From positions 1-42,100 of the forward strand of contig JAUCBJ010006922.1 in the NCBI GenBank assembly GCA_032718475.1: DNA of 42,100 bases. The letters run 5' to 3'. The translations under genes and the position numbers were made by a program. The stretch is from Nemertoderma westbladi. Lineage: Eukaryota > Xenacoelomorpha > Nemertodermatida > Nemertodermatidae. Position 1 is the stretch's first letter, and every line of letters begins with the position of its first letter. Shown in pieces: positions 1-10,450 of this stretch. Under the pieces are notes generated by a model, which did no database searches, was not told where the DNA came from, and saw only the letters and a program-made list of their open reading frames with translations.

Positions 1-2
1 AG

Positions 3-152
3 CTCATCTGCTGGGTCATGCCCTGTACCCTTGCTGCCAGGTGCAGGTCGCAGTGAAGTGCCCTCAGAGTGGACATGAGAACACTCTACTCCTAACCAGC
101 CATTGGTAGATCACCATCTGCCTGGTCAGGCCATATACCCCTGCAGCCAAGT
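3..152. repeat. Diverged direct repeat
   Basis: Two related blocks of about 40 bp, starting near 3 and 113, share the pattern CATCTGC-TGGTCA-GCC-TA/TACCC-TGC-GCCA. The units are clearly diverged, so this is an old local duplication. I see no supported gene in positions 1-334. Confidence 0.45.
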
Positions 153-334
153 ATATGGGTCCTTAATCCAGGACCAAGGGCGCCTTATCCCAGAACGAAG
201 GGGGTCCTAGTTACAGGACCAGATTTGCCCTAGTAAGAGGGTCTATGCAGCTACAGGTGGCACCTCCTTTATGCTGCATGGAGGTGGCAAGTTTTCTTGA
301 TCAATGACCTAGAATACCTGACCTGACATAGAAT

Positions 335-423
335 ACTTCACACTAACATTAAAAAGTAGTAGCTAGTAAACTAAACACATTTTAGAGCAAACTGAAAATG
401 TTGGCACATACGGAACTCTAGCC
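335..423. repeat. Inverted-repeat arm, partner at 6280-6368
   Basis: These 89 bases are, base for base, the reverse complement of 6280-6368 (paired coordinates sum to 6703). The match stops abruptly at both ends. The arm contains the AT-rich family motifs TAGCTAGTAAA and TTGGCACATACGGAACT; a shorter diverged relative lies near 7030-7140. This is probably one end of a dispersed AT-rich transposable element. Perfect identity points to a recent copying event. Confidence 0.85.
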
Positions 424-1070
424 TAAATAATAAATACATTTTACATTATTATAGGACAAGAATAAGCACAGTAGAAATACTGTACGGGGGGGATACACAC
501 CCTAAGCCACAGAGAGAGGTGAGAGGTCAAACCACCTCAGAGGGACAAACCAGCTAGTGAGGCTAGCAGCAGGGGGTAACACCAACAGGGAGTGCCGAGG
601 CGAGAATTAATAGTTAAGCCAATAGCTGGCAAGGAAGTAGATTGGGAGGATAGGAGCGCATCCATTGGGTACCAGAGGCCACACAGTAGTGTGGGGCTGA
701 AACCAATATGTGTCAATTATATAATCATTCTAATTACTGATTACCGGTCAGTTGATTTCCTCACGGTTGCAAACCGGCATAGTTTTTGACCGTCATTTAT
801 ACTATACTGTTGCTGTTACTATACTGTTATATGATTAACTTATAATTATCAGTCTGACTGTGCTATTATCGCTGCGATTATTAATACTGAGAAACGAACT
901 ATATTGTTTTCCCATCGGCCTTCGGCCAAAGATTATCCCGTTATCCCAGCGGCCCAGCGATAAAGTGACGCGTACAATCCATTCCGGTCGGGATCTCACT
1001 GCCAACTCCACGATCCCGTCACATGAAAATTGGCCAAATTGGAGTTACATAATTTGTCGAAGTCCCTAAA
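424..1070. other. No recognised gene
   Basis: I see only short uninterrupted frames here, with no domain signature and no plausible splice-linked exons. The stretch around 500-720 is less AT-rich than its surroundings but matches nothing I recognise. Confidence 0.4.
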
Positions 1071-1210
1071 GGCCTGTTTACACGTGGCAACTTTTAGAGC
1101 AACTTTCTCGGCAACTACCAACTTAATTTAATCGCTGTTTACACGTGGCAACTTTACCAGCAACTTTACTAGCAACTTAGCCGGCAAGTTTTAGAGCAAC
1201 TTGGTTAGTT
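1071..1210. repeat. Harbinger-like MITE end (orphan) with internal duplication
   Basis: After TAA(A) the sequence GGCCTGTTTACACGTGGCAAC resembles the terminus of the complete MITE at 8046 (GGCCGCGTTCACAT). A second CTGTTTACACGTGGCAACTT occurs about 60 bp further on, followed by repeated AGCAACTT motifs. No matching inverted right end was found, so the copy is either truncated or split by later insertions. Confidence 0.4.
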
Positions 1211-1719
1211 TGACTGTAAAATAGTGGGTACTTTTTCAGTATGCGTACACCCCTCTCCAAATTTTATCTACTAGCTAGTTTTTGATAATTTCTACTTTTG
1301 AAATGTACCAGAACAATAATAATGTTAGCAATTTTTGTTTGAAAAAATTAATGTGCTAGAAGAAATTGTGCTAGAAGAATTTCGTTAATACGTGGGCCAA
1401 TAAGGGAGTTTCATAAATCATGTTCGCATGAGTTACAATTCACATGGGCACTTAGTGTGTTATAGGTACACCCCCACTCAAATTTTTTTTACTAGCTAGT
1501 TTTTGCTATTTCTCTTTATGAACATGTTCTAGAATATGTTAGCTATTAAAAAATATATATATGTATGTTCTAGAATAAATATTTTTTGTTCTAGAACAAT
1601 TTAAAAAAAAATTAAAAAATTAATGTACTATTTTTATTTTTTAATAATGTTCTAGAACATGTTAGCTATTCAGAACTAGAAAAAAAAAGTTCTAGAACAA
1701 ATAGTTTTTGTTCCAGAAC

Positions 1720-1878
1720 TGTAGCGTCCACTCGATGGCTTACCTATCGTTCGGACACTTAACTCGTTTCCTTGAGTATTACGTATTCTAGAACATATAA
1801 AACACAACAATGTTTAACAATAATAAAATAGCTCACTAGTACGTTAGTTATTTATATGTGGCATTTACATCCCCCACA
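1720..1878 (+). repeat. 5' LTR (159 bp)
   Basis: The repeat runs from TGTAGCGTCCACTCG to ATCCCCCACA and recurs at 6056-6214 with two transitions (T/C and G/A in the CTCG-TTCCTTGA-TATTACG part). At 159 bp it is short but complete: it contains a TATA box and an AATAAA. Confidence 0.95.
1786..1827 (+). promoter_or_regulatory. LTR core promoter and polyadenylation signal
   Basis: The palindrome TTCTAGAA (1786-1793) sits just before TATAAAA (1796-1802), and AATAAA follows at 1822-1827. The same arrangement is kept in the 3' LTR at +4336. TATA and AATAAA are the expected U3 and R signals of an LTR. TTCnnGAA is also the half of a heat-shock element formed by two inverted nGAAn units, but three units are normally needed, so heat responsiveness is only a hypothesis. 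Confidence 0.55.
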
Positions 1879-1896
1879 TTGGTGACCCGGACGTTA
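1879..1896 (+). other. Candidate primer-binding site
   Basis: TTGGTGACCCGGACGTTA directly follows the 5' LTR, where an LTR retrotransposon has its tRNA primer-binding site. The TGG start suits pairing with a tRNA CCA end. I did not identify the tRNA. Confidence 0.6.
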
Positions 1897-1917
1897 GATT
1901 AATTACCTAGCTTAATA

Positions 1918-2784
1918 ATGAACAATTTGCCTGATAACATTAATGAGGCGGCAGCCGGTGCATTCGACTATGGACGTTTGGCACATGAGCTCCACGCCCT
2001 TCAACTCGGAAATCCACTGGTCAATGCTGCTCCTGCCATATCAACAGTCGCTGTGAAACTCCCTTCTTTCTGGACCGCGCAACCCGAGGTTTGGTTCAAA
2101 CAAGTGGAAGCTCAGTTAGATTTAAAAGGAATTACGGCAGACCTCACTAAATACAACTATGTAATCCAGGCCCTTGATAACACCGTAGCAACTGAAATTG
2201 GTGCATTCATCTTGAACCCACCAGAAGCTAACAGATATGAAGCTCTGAAAACTATACTCCTCAAAACTTATGGGCTTACAGAACAACAAAAGTGAGCCAA
2301 GTTACTAGCAATCAATGGCCTGGGTGATCGCCACCCATCTTCTCTACTACGATACATGGCTACCTTAGTTCCTGCTGACACCTACAGGGGGTATACATTC
2401 CGTAGTCTATTCCTACAACATCTACCTGAAACAGTCCGCATAGCCCTGGCCAGAGACCCTCCTACGGACATTGAAGATCTTGCATTTGCCGCTGACTCTA
2501 TCATAGAGGCCCAAGGTCCAACTCATTATCGTGGTATAGCTGCAGTAGAAGTTGATGCCATAGGTAGACAACAGAAACGCACCCAACAGCGTCAGAGCCA
2601 AAGGAATGCACCTCCCACTCAACTACCTCGTGTAAACCGCCGATCCACCACTCGCTGCGCCAATCACCAGCGTTATGGCACGCATACCTGGGCTTGCTGC
2701 ACTATGCTCCCTGGTTCCACTTGCGACATGGCACACATCACAGTACCCAGACCTTCGGGAAACGCCACTGCCGACGCCCAGTAG
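1918..2784 (+). pseudogene. gag: gypsy gag, interrupted by one stop
   Basis: Gag would form the particle shell. The frame opens at ATG 1918 and meets TGA at 2293-2295, then continues in the same frame to TAG at 2782-2784. The stop lies in an AAG-TGA-GCC context, consistent with CGA to TGA. The part before the stop contains the pattern PSFWTAQPEVWFKQVEAQL, typical of the capsid-like N-terminus of metazoan gypsy Gags. Near 2650-2720 a Cys/His cluster (C-x2-H then C-C and C) looks like the nucleocapsid or linker region. The last 91 bases overlap pol, which lies in the -1 frame, so a programmed -1 shift may originally have joined them. Confidence 0.85.
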
Positions 2785-4256
2785 CCGTCCAGGCCGTCGG
2801 CAACAAACCCAAACAGAAAGATGGCATGAAAACTATGACAGTCTGGGACCGCAAGACCGGACGTCAGTTTCTTGTCGACTGCGGTGCCGATGAGTCCGTC
2901 ATCCCAGCATCAAGACTCGATCATTCACGTACTCAAACTACACCTCTCATTGCTGCTAATGGCTCACGCATCTCAGCATGGGGGACGACAACAATTGCCC
3001 TCGAACTGGGCAACCAAACCTTCGTCCAACGTTTCAGCATTGCTGATGTACAACAACCAATCCTTGGTGCAGATTTCTTCATAGCTAATAATCTGTCCAT
3101 CGATATGGCCAATCGGCGTTTAATTGATCTAGAGACATACGCTACAATACCGGCAGGATCAACATCAGTGATAGGAAATATCAATGGGCTCCATAAACCC
3201 AGAGAGGATGATGTCAACCTCGCTTCCATCCTCGATGAGTTCCCTGAACTCCTAATCCCACGTTTCCATGCCTCTGCTCCAAACTTACATGGTGTTAAAC
3301 ACCACCTCCCCACTAATGGCCCACCCATTTTCGCCCACGCGAGACGTCTTCATGCCGACCAGCTGGAAGTAGCCCAAGCTGAATTTAAGAAAATGGAAGA
3401 CTTGGGAATCATCCGTCGCAGCAATTCTGCTTGGGCCACACCACTACATGTTGTACCCAAACCTGATGGTGGTTGGCGCCCATGTGGCGATTACCGACGC
3501 CTCAATGCAGCCACAAAAGATGACAAATATCCGATACCACATATCGGTGACTTCAACACCAATCTGAATGGGAAAACTATATTCTCAAAGATTGACTTGG
3601 CGAAAGGCTACCATCAAATCCCTATGACTGAAGCCGATATTTGTAAGACAGCCATTATCACCCCATTTGGCTTGTGGGAATTTCTTCGAATGCTCTTTGG
3701 TCTGAAGAATGCGGCTCAATCGTTTCAACGGCTGATGGATACCATCCTTCGAGGGATTCCATGTATATTCATATATGTGGATGACATCCTGGTAGCTAAT
3801 AGCAACCGCACTGAACATGCTTCTCACTTGAGAGAGGTTTTCTCGGCACTGTCCCGCAATGGCAGGGTCATCCAGTGCCCCAAATGTGTATTCGGTGTCA
3901 ATGAGCTTACCTTCCTGGGCCACAAAGTCACTTCAACTGGCATCACCCCCCTACTTGAACGTGTTGAAGCTGTTACTAATTTCCCTGTACCCGTTGACAA
4001 ACATCAGCTGCAAAGATTCTTAGGCATGATCAATTATTACCACCGGTTTATGCCCAACCTCGCTGCCCGCATCCACCCACTTCACAACGCAACTAAAGGG
4101 AAAGGCAGACCCATTATCTGGACTGAAGCATGTCAATCATCATTCGAGGAAGCTAAATCTGCCCTTGCCAATGCAGCTATGCTATACCATCCCAATCCTA
4201 GCTTTAAATATTCGGTATCCGTGATGCCTCGGACATGGCAGTTGGTGGTTCACTAG
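2694..4256 (+). pseudogene. pol: gypsy pol part 1: protease, reverse transcriptase, start of RNase H
   Basis: This 520-residue frame has an aspartic protease motif VDCGADES at residues 61-68, where Cys replaces the usual Ser/Thr of D-S/T-G, and a flap/C-terminal block ILGADFF at 123-129. The RT spans about residues 205-400: [16 protein letters not shown] (247-262), [14 protein letters not shown] (297-310), [10 protein letters not shown] (335-344) and the catalytic YVDD at 361-364. The usual RMPFG reads RMLFG, a probable C-to-T change. The thumb and connection run to the start of RNase H, where the frame is lost near 4221 by a probable one-base deletion at the first catalytic Asp of RNase H. 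It overlaps the end of gag. The RT catalytic residues are intact, but no complete Pol can be made. Confidence 0.93.
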
Positions 4257-5170
4257 ATCAGCTCGATAACAATGTTTGGCGCCCATTGGCCTTCTTTTCT
4301 AAGAAGCTAACCAACACTGAGAAGAAGTACTCTGCCTTCGACAGGGAACTGCTTGCTGCCTACTTAGGAATCAAACATTTCCGGAACTATATCGAAGGAG
4401 GGCAATTTACATTGTTTACAGACCATAAGCCCTTAGTTTCTGCAATGACTGCCACCGCCGATCGCACCCCCCGCCAAACTCGCCACTTTTCCTTCATTGC
4501 CGAGTTCACTACAGATGTCCAACACATTAAGGGAACCTCCAATGTGGTAGCAGACACACTATCATGTGCCCCTGTTGAGTCCAATGAGCCCAACACCAGA
4601 TCAGGTACAACAGTGTCAGCTATTCTAACTCCTACAATCGAATACGCGCAGTTGGCTTCAGACCAGGCTACATCCAAAGAAATCGAAGCTTATCGCACAA
4701 GCACTGCTGTCACTTCACTCAATCTCGAAGACCTTGCCTATAATGGCTACTCTATCTTATGTGACCCTGCCACTGGAAAGGCCAGACCAGTAATACCGGC
4801 CAATTGGACAAAACGAATATTTGAGGCTATCCATGGCCTTTCTCACACTGGTTGCCGTTCCACATACCGTGCAATAGCGAAACGATTTGTTTGGCATGGG
4901 ATGAAATCAGATATCCGCAACTGGTGTCGCTCCTGTCACCCGTGTCAAGTCTCTAAGGTCAGCCAACACATACACACCCCCTTAGAATCCCGCCCCCCAC
5001 CGGAACGGCGCTTTGGATCTCTTCATGTAGACCTTGTGGGGCCCCTTCCCATCTCTGAGAAAATGTGTTACCTGTTTACAATAGTAGATCGCTATACCAG
5101 GTGGCCAGAAGCTATTCCAATTCCAGACTCCACAACTGAAACTTGCATTCGTGGCTTTCTACGCACATAG
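4235..5170 (+). pseudogene. pol: gypsy pol part 2: RNase H, integrase zinc finger and first part of the core
   Basis: This frame continues Pol after the shift near 4221. The start codon given by the ORF is not a natural initiator. RNase H residues are seen in FDRELLAAY (Glu near residue 38) and TDHKPL (Asp near 63). A chromodomain-less integrase follows, with an HHCC zinc finger (HGLSHTG then CRSCHPC, about residues 208-248) and the first core Asp in HVDLVGPLP. TAG at 5168-5170 stops the frame and the next open stretch continues in the same frame, so this is a point nonsense mutation rather than a shift. Confidence 0.92.
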
Positions 5171-5734
5171 GTGGCACGGTTTGGTATCCCAGTGGTTCTC
5201 ACATCCGACAGAGGCCCACAGTTCACATCACACCTTTGGGCCGAGTTACAACGTCTCTTGGGAGTATCAGCCAATAACACTACCGCATATCACCCACAAG
5301 CCAACGGTATGGTTGAACGATTTCACCGTCAACTAAAGGCGTCACTTAAGGCGCGCATGACAGGACCCAACTGGATGGACCACCTACTCATGGTTATGCT
5401 CGGCATCCGCACAGCCTGGAAGGAAGACGCAGACTGTTCTCCAGCTGATTTAGTATATGGGACTTCCCTACACATTCCAGGTGAATTCTTCAAGACTGAT
5501 AGGAACTCAGACCTCCAACCAAGTTTCTTAAGCGGTCTACAAGATGCCATGCGCTTAGCAAAGCCTCCACCAACTAATTACCACGGCCAACGTGCAGCAT
5601 CAGTTCCAGAGAACTTAGCATCAACTGGTTTCGTTTATATACGAGTCGACAGCCACAATCACCCACTTCAGCAACCCTACACTGGCCCCTACCGCATTCT
5701 TGGGGTCAACGCCAAGCATTACACAACAGACTGA
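5171..5734 (+). pseudogene. pol: gypsy pol part 3: integrase core end and C-terminal domain
   Basis: In the same frame as the preceding part, this holds the second Asp and the Glu of the DDE triad (TSDRGPQF near residue 11 and GMVERFHR near 47), plus the tail blocks PYTGPYRIL and TTDWN-like sequence. TGA at 5732-5734 ends the frame inside the C-terminal beta domain, earlier than expected. The region up to about 5950 still resembles a degraded Pol tail but has further stops. Confidence 0.88.
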
Positions 5735-6044
5735 AATGGTAAAGCTGTAAACGTATACTGACACTGGTTGCACAAGCACGACAACTCAACGATTGGTTCC
5801 ATCGACAACACAACGAGCATCACCAACAACAATGCGCACTTCTACAACACAAGCGATGGGATCACCTCATCTTGTTGACTAATCATTGGAACCAGAACCC
5901 GACCCCATGTCGTACATACCCCCCATGTGCCGAACCAGAAGTGGAAGATTAAGTAAACCTCCAACTCGTTTGATCTTGTAACTCGACTCACTGTTAATTC
6001 TCAACTAGAACACATCAATAAACATAAACTTTCGTGCCCTCACT

Positions 6045-6055
6045 GGGGGGAGTGA
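6045..6055 (+). other. Polypurine tract
   Basis: GGGGGGAGTGA directly precedes the 3' LTR, where plus-strand DNA synthesis is primed in LTR retrotransposons. Confidence 0.7.
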
Positions 6056-6214
6056 TGTAGCGTCCACTCGATGGCTTACCTATCGTTCGGACACTTAACT
6101 CGCTTCCTTGAATATTACGTATTCTAGAACATATAAAACACAACAATGTTTAACAATAATAAAATAGCTCACTAGTACGTTAGTTATTTATATGTGGCAT
6201 TTACATCCCCCACA
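6056..6214 (+). repeat. 3' LTR (159 bp)
   Basis: It has the same length as the 5' LTR and differs by two transitions. It begins TGTAGCG, ends CCCACA and is followed by the target duplication GAAC. Confidence 0.95.
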
Positions 6215-6279
6215 GAACAGTTCAAAAAATATAAATATTTATTTTTAATTTTATTTAGAATTTGTTTCATATAATTTTG

Positions 6280-6368
6280 GGCTAGAGTTCCGTATGTGCC
6301 AACATTTTCAGTTTGCTCTAAAATGTGTTTAGTTTACTAGCTACTACTTTTTAATGTTAGTGTGAAGT
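6280..6368. repeat. Inverted-repeat arm, partner at 335-423
   Basis: It is the exact reverse complement of 335-423. It lies just outside the gypsy 3' LTR but inside the AT-rich TIR element, so this pair interleaves with the 1453/7596 pair rather than nesting in it. Confidence 0.85.
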
Positions 6369-6540
6369 TTTCTAGGATATTTCGAATTATTTTATTGTTA
6401 AATAATGTTCTAGAACATATAATTTTTTGTTCTAGAACATTTTTTAAAATTGTATTTTTTTCTTATTTTAACACTTTTTTGTATAATTAACATATATCTA
6501 GTAATTTTATGTACTGAAGTAATAATTTACAATTATAGCT

Positions 6541-6620
6541 AGCAATTTATATCTATAGCTATAGCCTATAGTCTATAGTCTATAGCCTATAGTCTATAGT
6601 TATATCTATAGCTAGCCCTA
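6541..6620. repeat. CTATAG microsatellite-like tract
   Basis: Imperfect repeats of TCTATAG and CCTATAG fill this stretch within AT-rich DNA. The rest of 6369-7510 is AT-rich, contains eight or so TTCTAGAA sites, and holds no gene that I can see. Confidence 0.7.
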
Positions 6621-7099
6621 GCTAACATTTTAAAAAATGTTCTGGAATGCTATCGTTATGGTTAGTTGTTCTGTATTCCAATTCTTTTTAATTAAACAAT
6701 CATTTTAATAATTATTTTAAAAAGAACAAATATTCTAGAATATTTTTTTTCTCGAAAATTGATAATAAAAATGTTCTAGAACATTTGGTACATGTTCTAG
6801 AACATTTAATAAATGGTCTAGATCTCTTGTCAATAGACAAAAACCAGGCAAAATAGCATAAACAATTTTAAAATTGAACAATTTTTTTAATAATTTTCTT
6901 TTTAAGAGTAAGAAATTTATTTTCTCGAGAACATTTTGTTAAAGTAAAGAATACTCAATATACGTTCTAGAACATTTATCAAGAGAAAAACCTGACAAAA
7001 AAGCATGAAAATTTGTTGAAAAAAAACAACGAAAATTTTGGAACATACGGAACTGTTCCCTAATTTTTACTCTTTTCTGGCAAGATGGGTTTGGGGGGT

Positions 7100-7121
7100 G
7101 GGGGGGGGGGGGGGGGGGGGG
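7100..7121. repeat. Poly-G run (22 G)
   Basis: A 22-base G homopolymer follows TTGGGGGGTG. The exact length is unreliable in any assembly. Confidence 0.9.
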
Positions 7122-7643
7122 TAGCTAGTAGTTTTTTAATAGCTAATTAAAATTAACAAAATTTACTGTATTGAGGTCATTATATTATTCAGAAATTAAT
7201 GATATGCTTAGAATACGTATACTGTATAATATTTATTATTTAGCAGACAGTGGGTAATATTTTCTGATCAAATCCAACAGAGCAGAAAATGGGTTTTCTT
7301 TGGGTAGAAGCTTCCAACGAAACTCAGCTAATTGTTGGGCGAAAGTCAAATCTTAGCTATAGAAATTCGATTATTCTAGAAAATTCACTTTCCTTGACAT
7401 CAAATAAAACATAACTAACAAAAAATAAAATTTGTAAGCTTTTTTTAAAATTTGTTCTAGAACAAAAAATATTTGTTCTAGAACATTTTATGATTTTTTT
7501 TCAAATGTATCTCATGTTCTAGAACATTTCATAAAAATAAATAGCAAAAACTAGCTAGTAAAAAAATTTGAGGGGGGGTGTACCTATAACACACTAGTAC
7601 CTTCACATGACGGTGTAAGAAAGATTTCCACATTATTTCCGAC

Positions 7644-7890
7644 CTTCGTCCTGGTCATTCAGACCTTCGTCGTGGGATGATAAACAATTAATGCATGTTG
7701 CCTTTGGCTCATAAAAACCTTGTCCTCTATAAAGTACAGTTCTTGGCCGCAGATGAAGGCCCCACACACCCAGGACGAAGGTTCGAATGGGACTAAGGTC
7801 CGAATGAGACGAAGGTCCGGAAAAAAACCGACCCAGACGGCCATTTTCGGACCTTCGTCTCATTCGGACCTTCGTCTCATTCGGACCTTC
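7644..7890. repeat. Hairpin cluster built from GACCTTCGTC units
   Basis: 7795-7819 and 7848-7872 are perfect 25-bp inverted arms (AAGGTCCGAATGAGACGAAG and onwards) separated by 28 bases. The right arm is partly duplicated again at 7863-7888. A second, shorter pair (CCTTCGTCCTG near 7644 and its complement near 7771) encloses it. Both strands read similar open frames because of this symmetry; they are not genes. Confidence 0.8.
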
Positions 7891-8045
7891 GACCCAATAC
7901 CCAGTATTGGGCCAGTATTGTTCCATTCCACATAGGCCTGCAAAAAACCCTTGGTTAATCTGAGGCAAATCACTAAACTTGACTCGCCACTACGACAGCA
8001 CTGCACGCCAACAGCAAGCAAAACCAACTGCCCTTCTTGCTCTAA

Positions 8046-8242
8046 GGCCGCGTTCACATTACCCAGTCAAAGTCAAAGTCAAAATAAAATAAATATAGAT
8101 AGTTAGCTAGCAATAATAAATAATTACATTATATACCGTAGGCCTAATATAATACATAAGGGGATTCTAGAAAAAATTAAATTTCATTTTTTGTGATTTA
8201 CATTTTGTCTTTTGACTTTAACTCGGTAGTGTGAACGCTGCC
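8046..8242. mobile_element. Harbinger-like MITE (197 bp)
   Basis: The ends GGCCGCGTTCACATTAC and, as reverse complement, GGCAGCGTTCACACTAC form inverted repeats of about 40 bp that also share AGTCAAAGTCAAA-type sequence. The 3-bp duplication TAA lies at 8043-8045 and 8243-8245. A TWA duplication and GGC-starting ends fit PIF/Harbinger. There is no coding sequence, so movement would depend on a transposase encoded elsewhere. Confidence 0.75.
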
Positions 8243-8249
8243 TAATCAT

Positions 8250-8970
8250 CGTTTCCAATTCACATCCAAGTACATCGGTTTGAGCAGGGTGTCATAGAAG
8301 TAGCGTAAGATGACTTTAATTGATTATATTAACTTGAGAATAATCTACTGTACTAAACATGTAATAATAAGCCCCTACTGTATGTACAGTGACAGAGCTT
8401 GGAAGAGAGTGAGTGCATTCTGCAAAACATGGCAAAGCCTTTTTATCTGTAGTATTCACATAGGCATCAACATGATCTTAATTAATTGTTAATTAATGGT
8501 CTGATATTGAATGTTGAGGTGTATAGAATGTGGCTAGTATGTTGTTACTATACAAACAGTATTACATAAGGGTGACACATTGTGCACGGTTAACATTTTA
8601 AATTATATTAAATTAATTACAACACCCGTCCACCGCAATATTGTATGACGTCACATATTGGTTTTCATGACACAGGGTAAGCTGCCAGTGGACACTGGAC
8701 AGTTCTTAAAGTGCACCGGAAGCAGCAGTGATGTTGGTGTTTTTTTAAGTTACTTACATTAGTAATTGTATTGAGTTACTTCCATTACTAATTTTATTAA
8801 GTACTTCCACGCCCAAAACTGCTGATTAAATGGTAGTAGAAAATTTTCGCAACAATCTTGAAAGGGCTGCTGATGGGGTCGATCAAAATAATTTTCTTGC
8901 TATTTTCGGGGACTTCATTGCCTTTTTGCCTCTCATTTAATGCACGCCTTGGGGTACATCAACCTTTCAA
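8250..8970. other. No recognised gene
   Basis: AT-rich DNA with only short frames and no domain or splice pattern that I can support. Confidence 0.4.
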
Positions 8971-8974
8971 CCAC

Positions 8975-10450
8975 TACTACTACTACTACTACTAGTACTA
9001 TCGCATTCTGCATTGCAGCTGCATTAGATGTATCACATATATATATTAAGAATGCTGTGCCGGCTTGTCGACAAAATTGCGCCGCCACAACTCCCTATCA
9101 CCCATGACATTTGCTAGATCATCCGCATCTTCAAGGCCAGTGTCCTTTAAGGTGCGTCTTAAGATAGTCATGGGCTGTCCGTCCACCATGTTTATTCACT
9201 CTATAAGGCCACCAAAGCACAAGATTATGTACTGGCTGGTACGTTAACCAGCCGGCTGGCCGGATTAACGTCCTCACGGCGTAAACAGTGCCCTGCAAAG
9301 CGGGGACGGATCCCTTCAAGTGTCAAGATTGGGGGAACCAATGAGACACCTCCAATGTTATATAGTGTCTGATTGGAGATGTGTTCATTGTACTTGACAC
9401 AGTGAACCCGGCGTAGCATTCTGCCGTCCAGAGATTTGGTATCCTCAGGAGCATGGACTCCCATATAAAAGTACTGGTACTACTGCTGCCATAAATAAAT
9501 CGAACCTTAAGGTTCCGTTTTATTCTATGGGACTTACAAATCCTGGATAGACTATTTAATGCTGCCCATGCCTTCCCATTACGTGTCCGAAGGTCTTCAC
9601 CTGACTTTCTGATCCATGATCCCAAGTAGCAGAATTCATCCACATGCTCAAGCAAGCCGTCCATGGAGCTTATGAAATTACGATCAGACATTTCTTGAGG
9701 GCTGTCAAGGTTCACTGTAAAATATTTGTCTACTTGGAGTTTACAAAAAGACCAACACTAGAAGCAACCTGCTCCAATGAACAGAGGAGCCTTTGGGCTC
9801 ACTCTAGTGATTCTGACAGTACCCATATATCATCAGCAAAGTCTATATCAGTAAGGTACTTTGCTGGATCTCCTCGACTTCTGGAGCCAGTAGGTGGAGT
9901 TACCATCACCCCATCTTTATTAAGATGATCGAAGGACATGCGGAGAACATAATCAGCCACAATTACGAATAAGAATGGTGCAAGGTTGTCACTCCGAAGG
10001 ACTCCACATAAGACGTCGAATGGTTCTGTGTCACCATCAGCAGTAGATACAAATGTGGTGGAACCATCGTACAGTGATCTGATAGATGCAATAATTTCTT
10101 CAGGAATCCCATACTGCAAGTATGCTGAACATATGTGGTCGGGAGACTGAGTCAAAGGCTTTAAAGAAGTCAACAAAGATATCAGCTAGATGATGTCTTT
10201 CTTTGTTGATAACGTTTCTATTATCCTTATAAGCGCCAAATAGGCTCCATGGTCCCACGAACCTTTACGGAACCCATTCTGATTTCCACGGAGCAGTCTC
10301 TCAACAGGATCCCTGATGCGATTTAATAAAATTCTATTGTATAGCTTTGCAGCAATCGAGATTAATGAGATTCCCCGAAAAGAACCATAGTGTTAGGTTG
10401 CCCTTCTTTGGGGCTGGGACCAACTTATATGTTTTATATCTTGACATTTC
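8975..10450 (-). pseudogene. Non-LTR retrotransposon (LINE) reverse transcriptase, decayed
   Basis: Reading down the minus strand, fragments in shifting frames give LINE RT landmarks: a block ending VPAPKKGN, GISLISIAAKLYNRILLNRI, QNGFRKG, the catalytic DFADD (about 9820), then FCYLGSWIRKSGEDLR and LRFAGHC of the C-terminal region. Frames are lost several times (open parts 9799-10176, 9323-9715 and 9225-9464), so the copy is dead. The 3' end, at low coordinates, runs into a (TAG)n tract at about 8975-8999, which looks like the element's own repeat tail. The same tail follows the second copy at 16280. No endonuclease domain is visible; the copy is probably 5'-truncated near 10450-10560. Confidence 0.85.

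Larger units (their letters stand above)
1720..6214 (+). mobile_element. Ty3/gypsy LTR retrotransposon, nearly complete but disabled
   Basis: The layout is LTR, primer-binding site, gag, protease, RT, RNase H, integrase, polypurine tract, LTR. The LTRs begin TGT and end ACA and are flanked by the 4-bp duplication GAAC (1716-1719 and 6215-6218). The coding region is broken by in-frame stops at 2293, 5168 and 5732 and by a probable one-base deletion near 4221. The LTRs differ at only 2 of 159 positions, so the insertion is fairly recent. The integrase downstream of RNase H places it in Ty3/gypsy rather than Ty1/copia. It landed inside a TTCTAGAA-like palindrome of the AT-rich host element. Confidence 0.95.
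1453..7596. mobile_element. AT-rich TIR element split by a gypsy insertion
   Basis: Positions 1453-1538 and 7511-7596 are inverted copies of each other with a few mismatches. Both start TAGTGTGTTATAGGTACACCCC and contain ACTAGCTAGTTTTTGCTATTT. A diverged direct relative lies at about 1226-1310. Without the gypsy element (1720-6214) the unit is about 1.65 kb, AT-rich and without coding capacity, like a non-autonomous DNA transposon or foldback. It holds many copies of the palindrome TTCTAGAA. No convincing target-site duplication was found, so the outer boundary could be some bases off. Confidence 0.6.

Noticed and set aside
7633-7968. Overlapping ORFs of 111, 71 and 65 codons sharing similar peptides
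   Set aside because: The similarity comes from the DNA palindrome read in both directions, not from a protein family.
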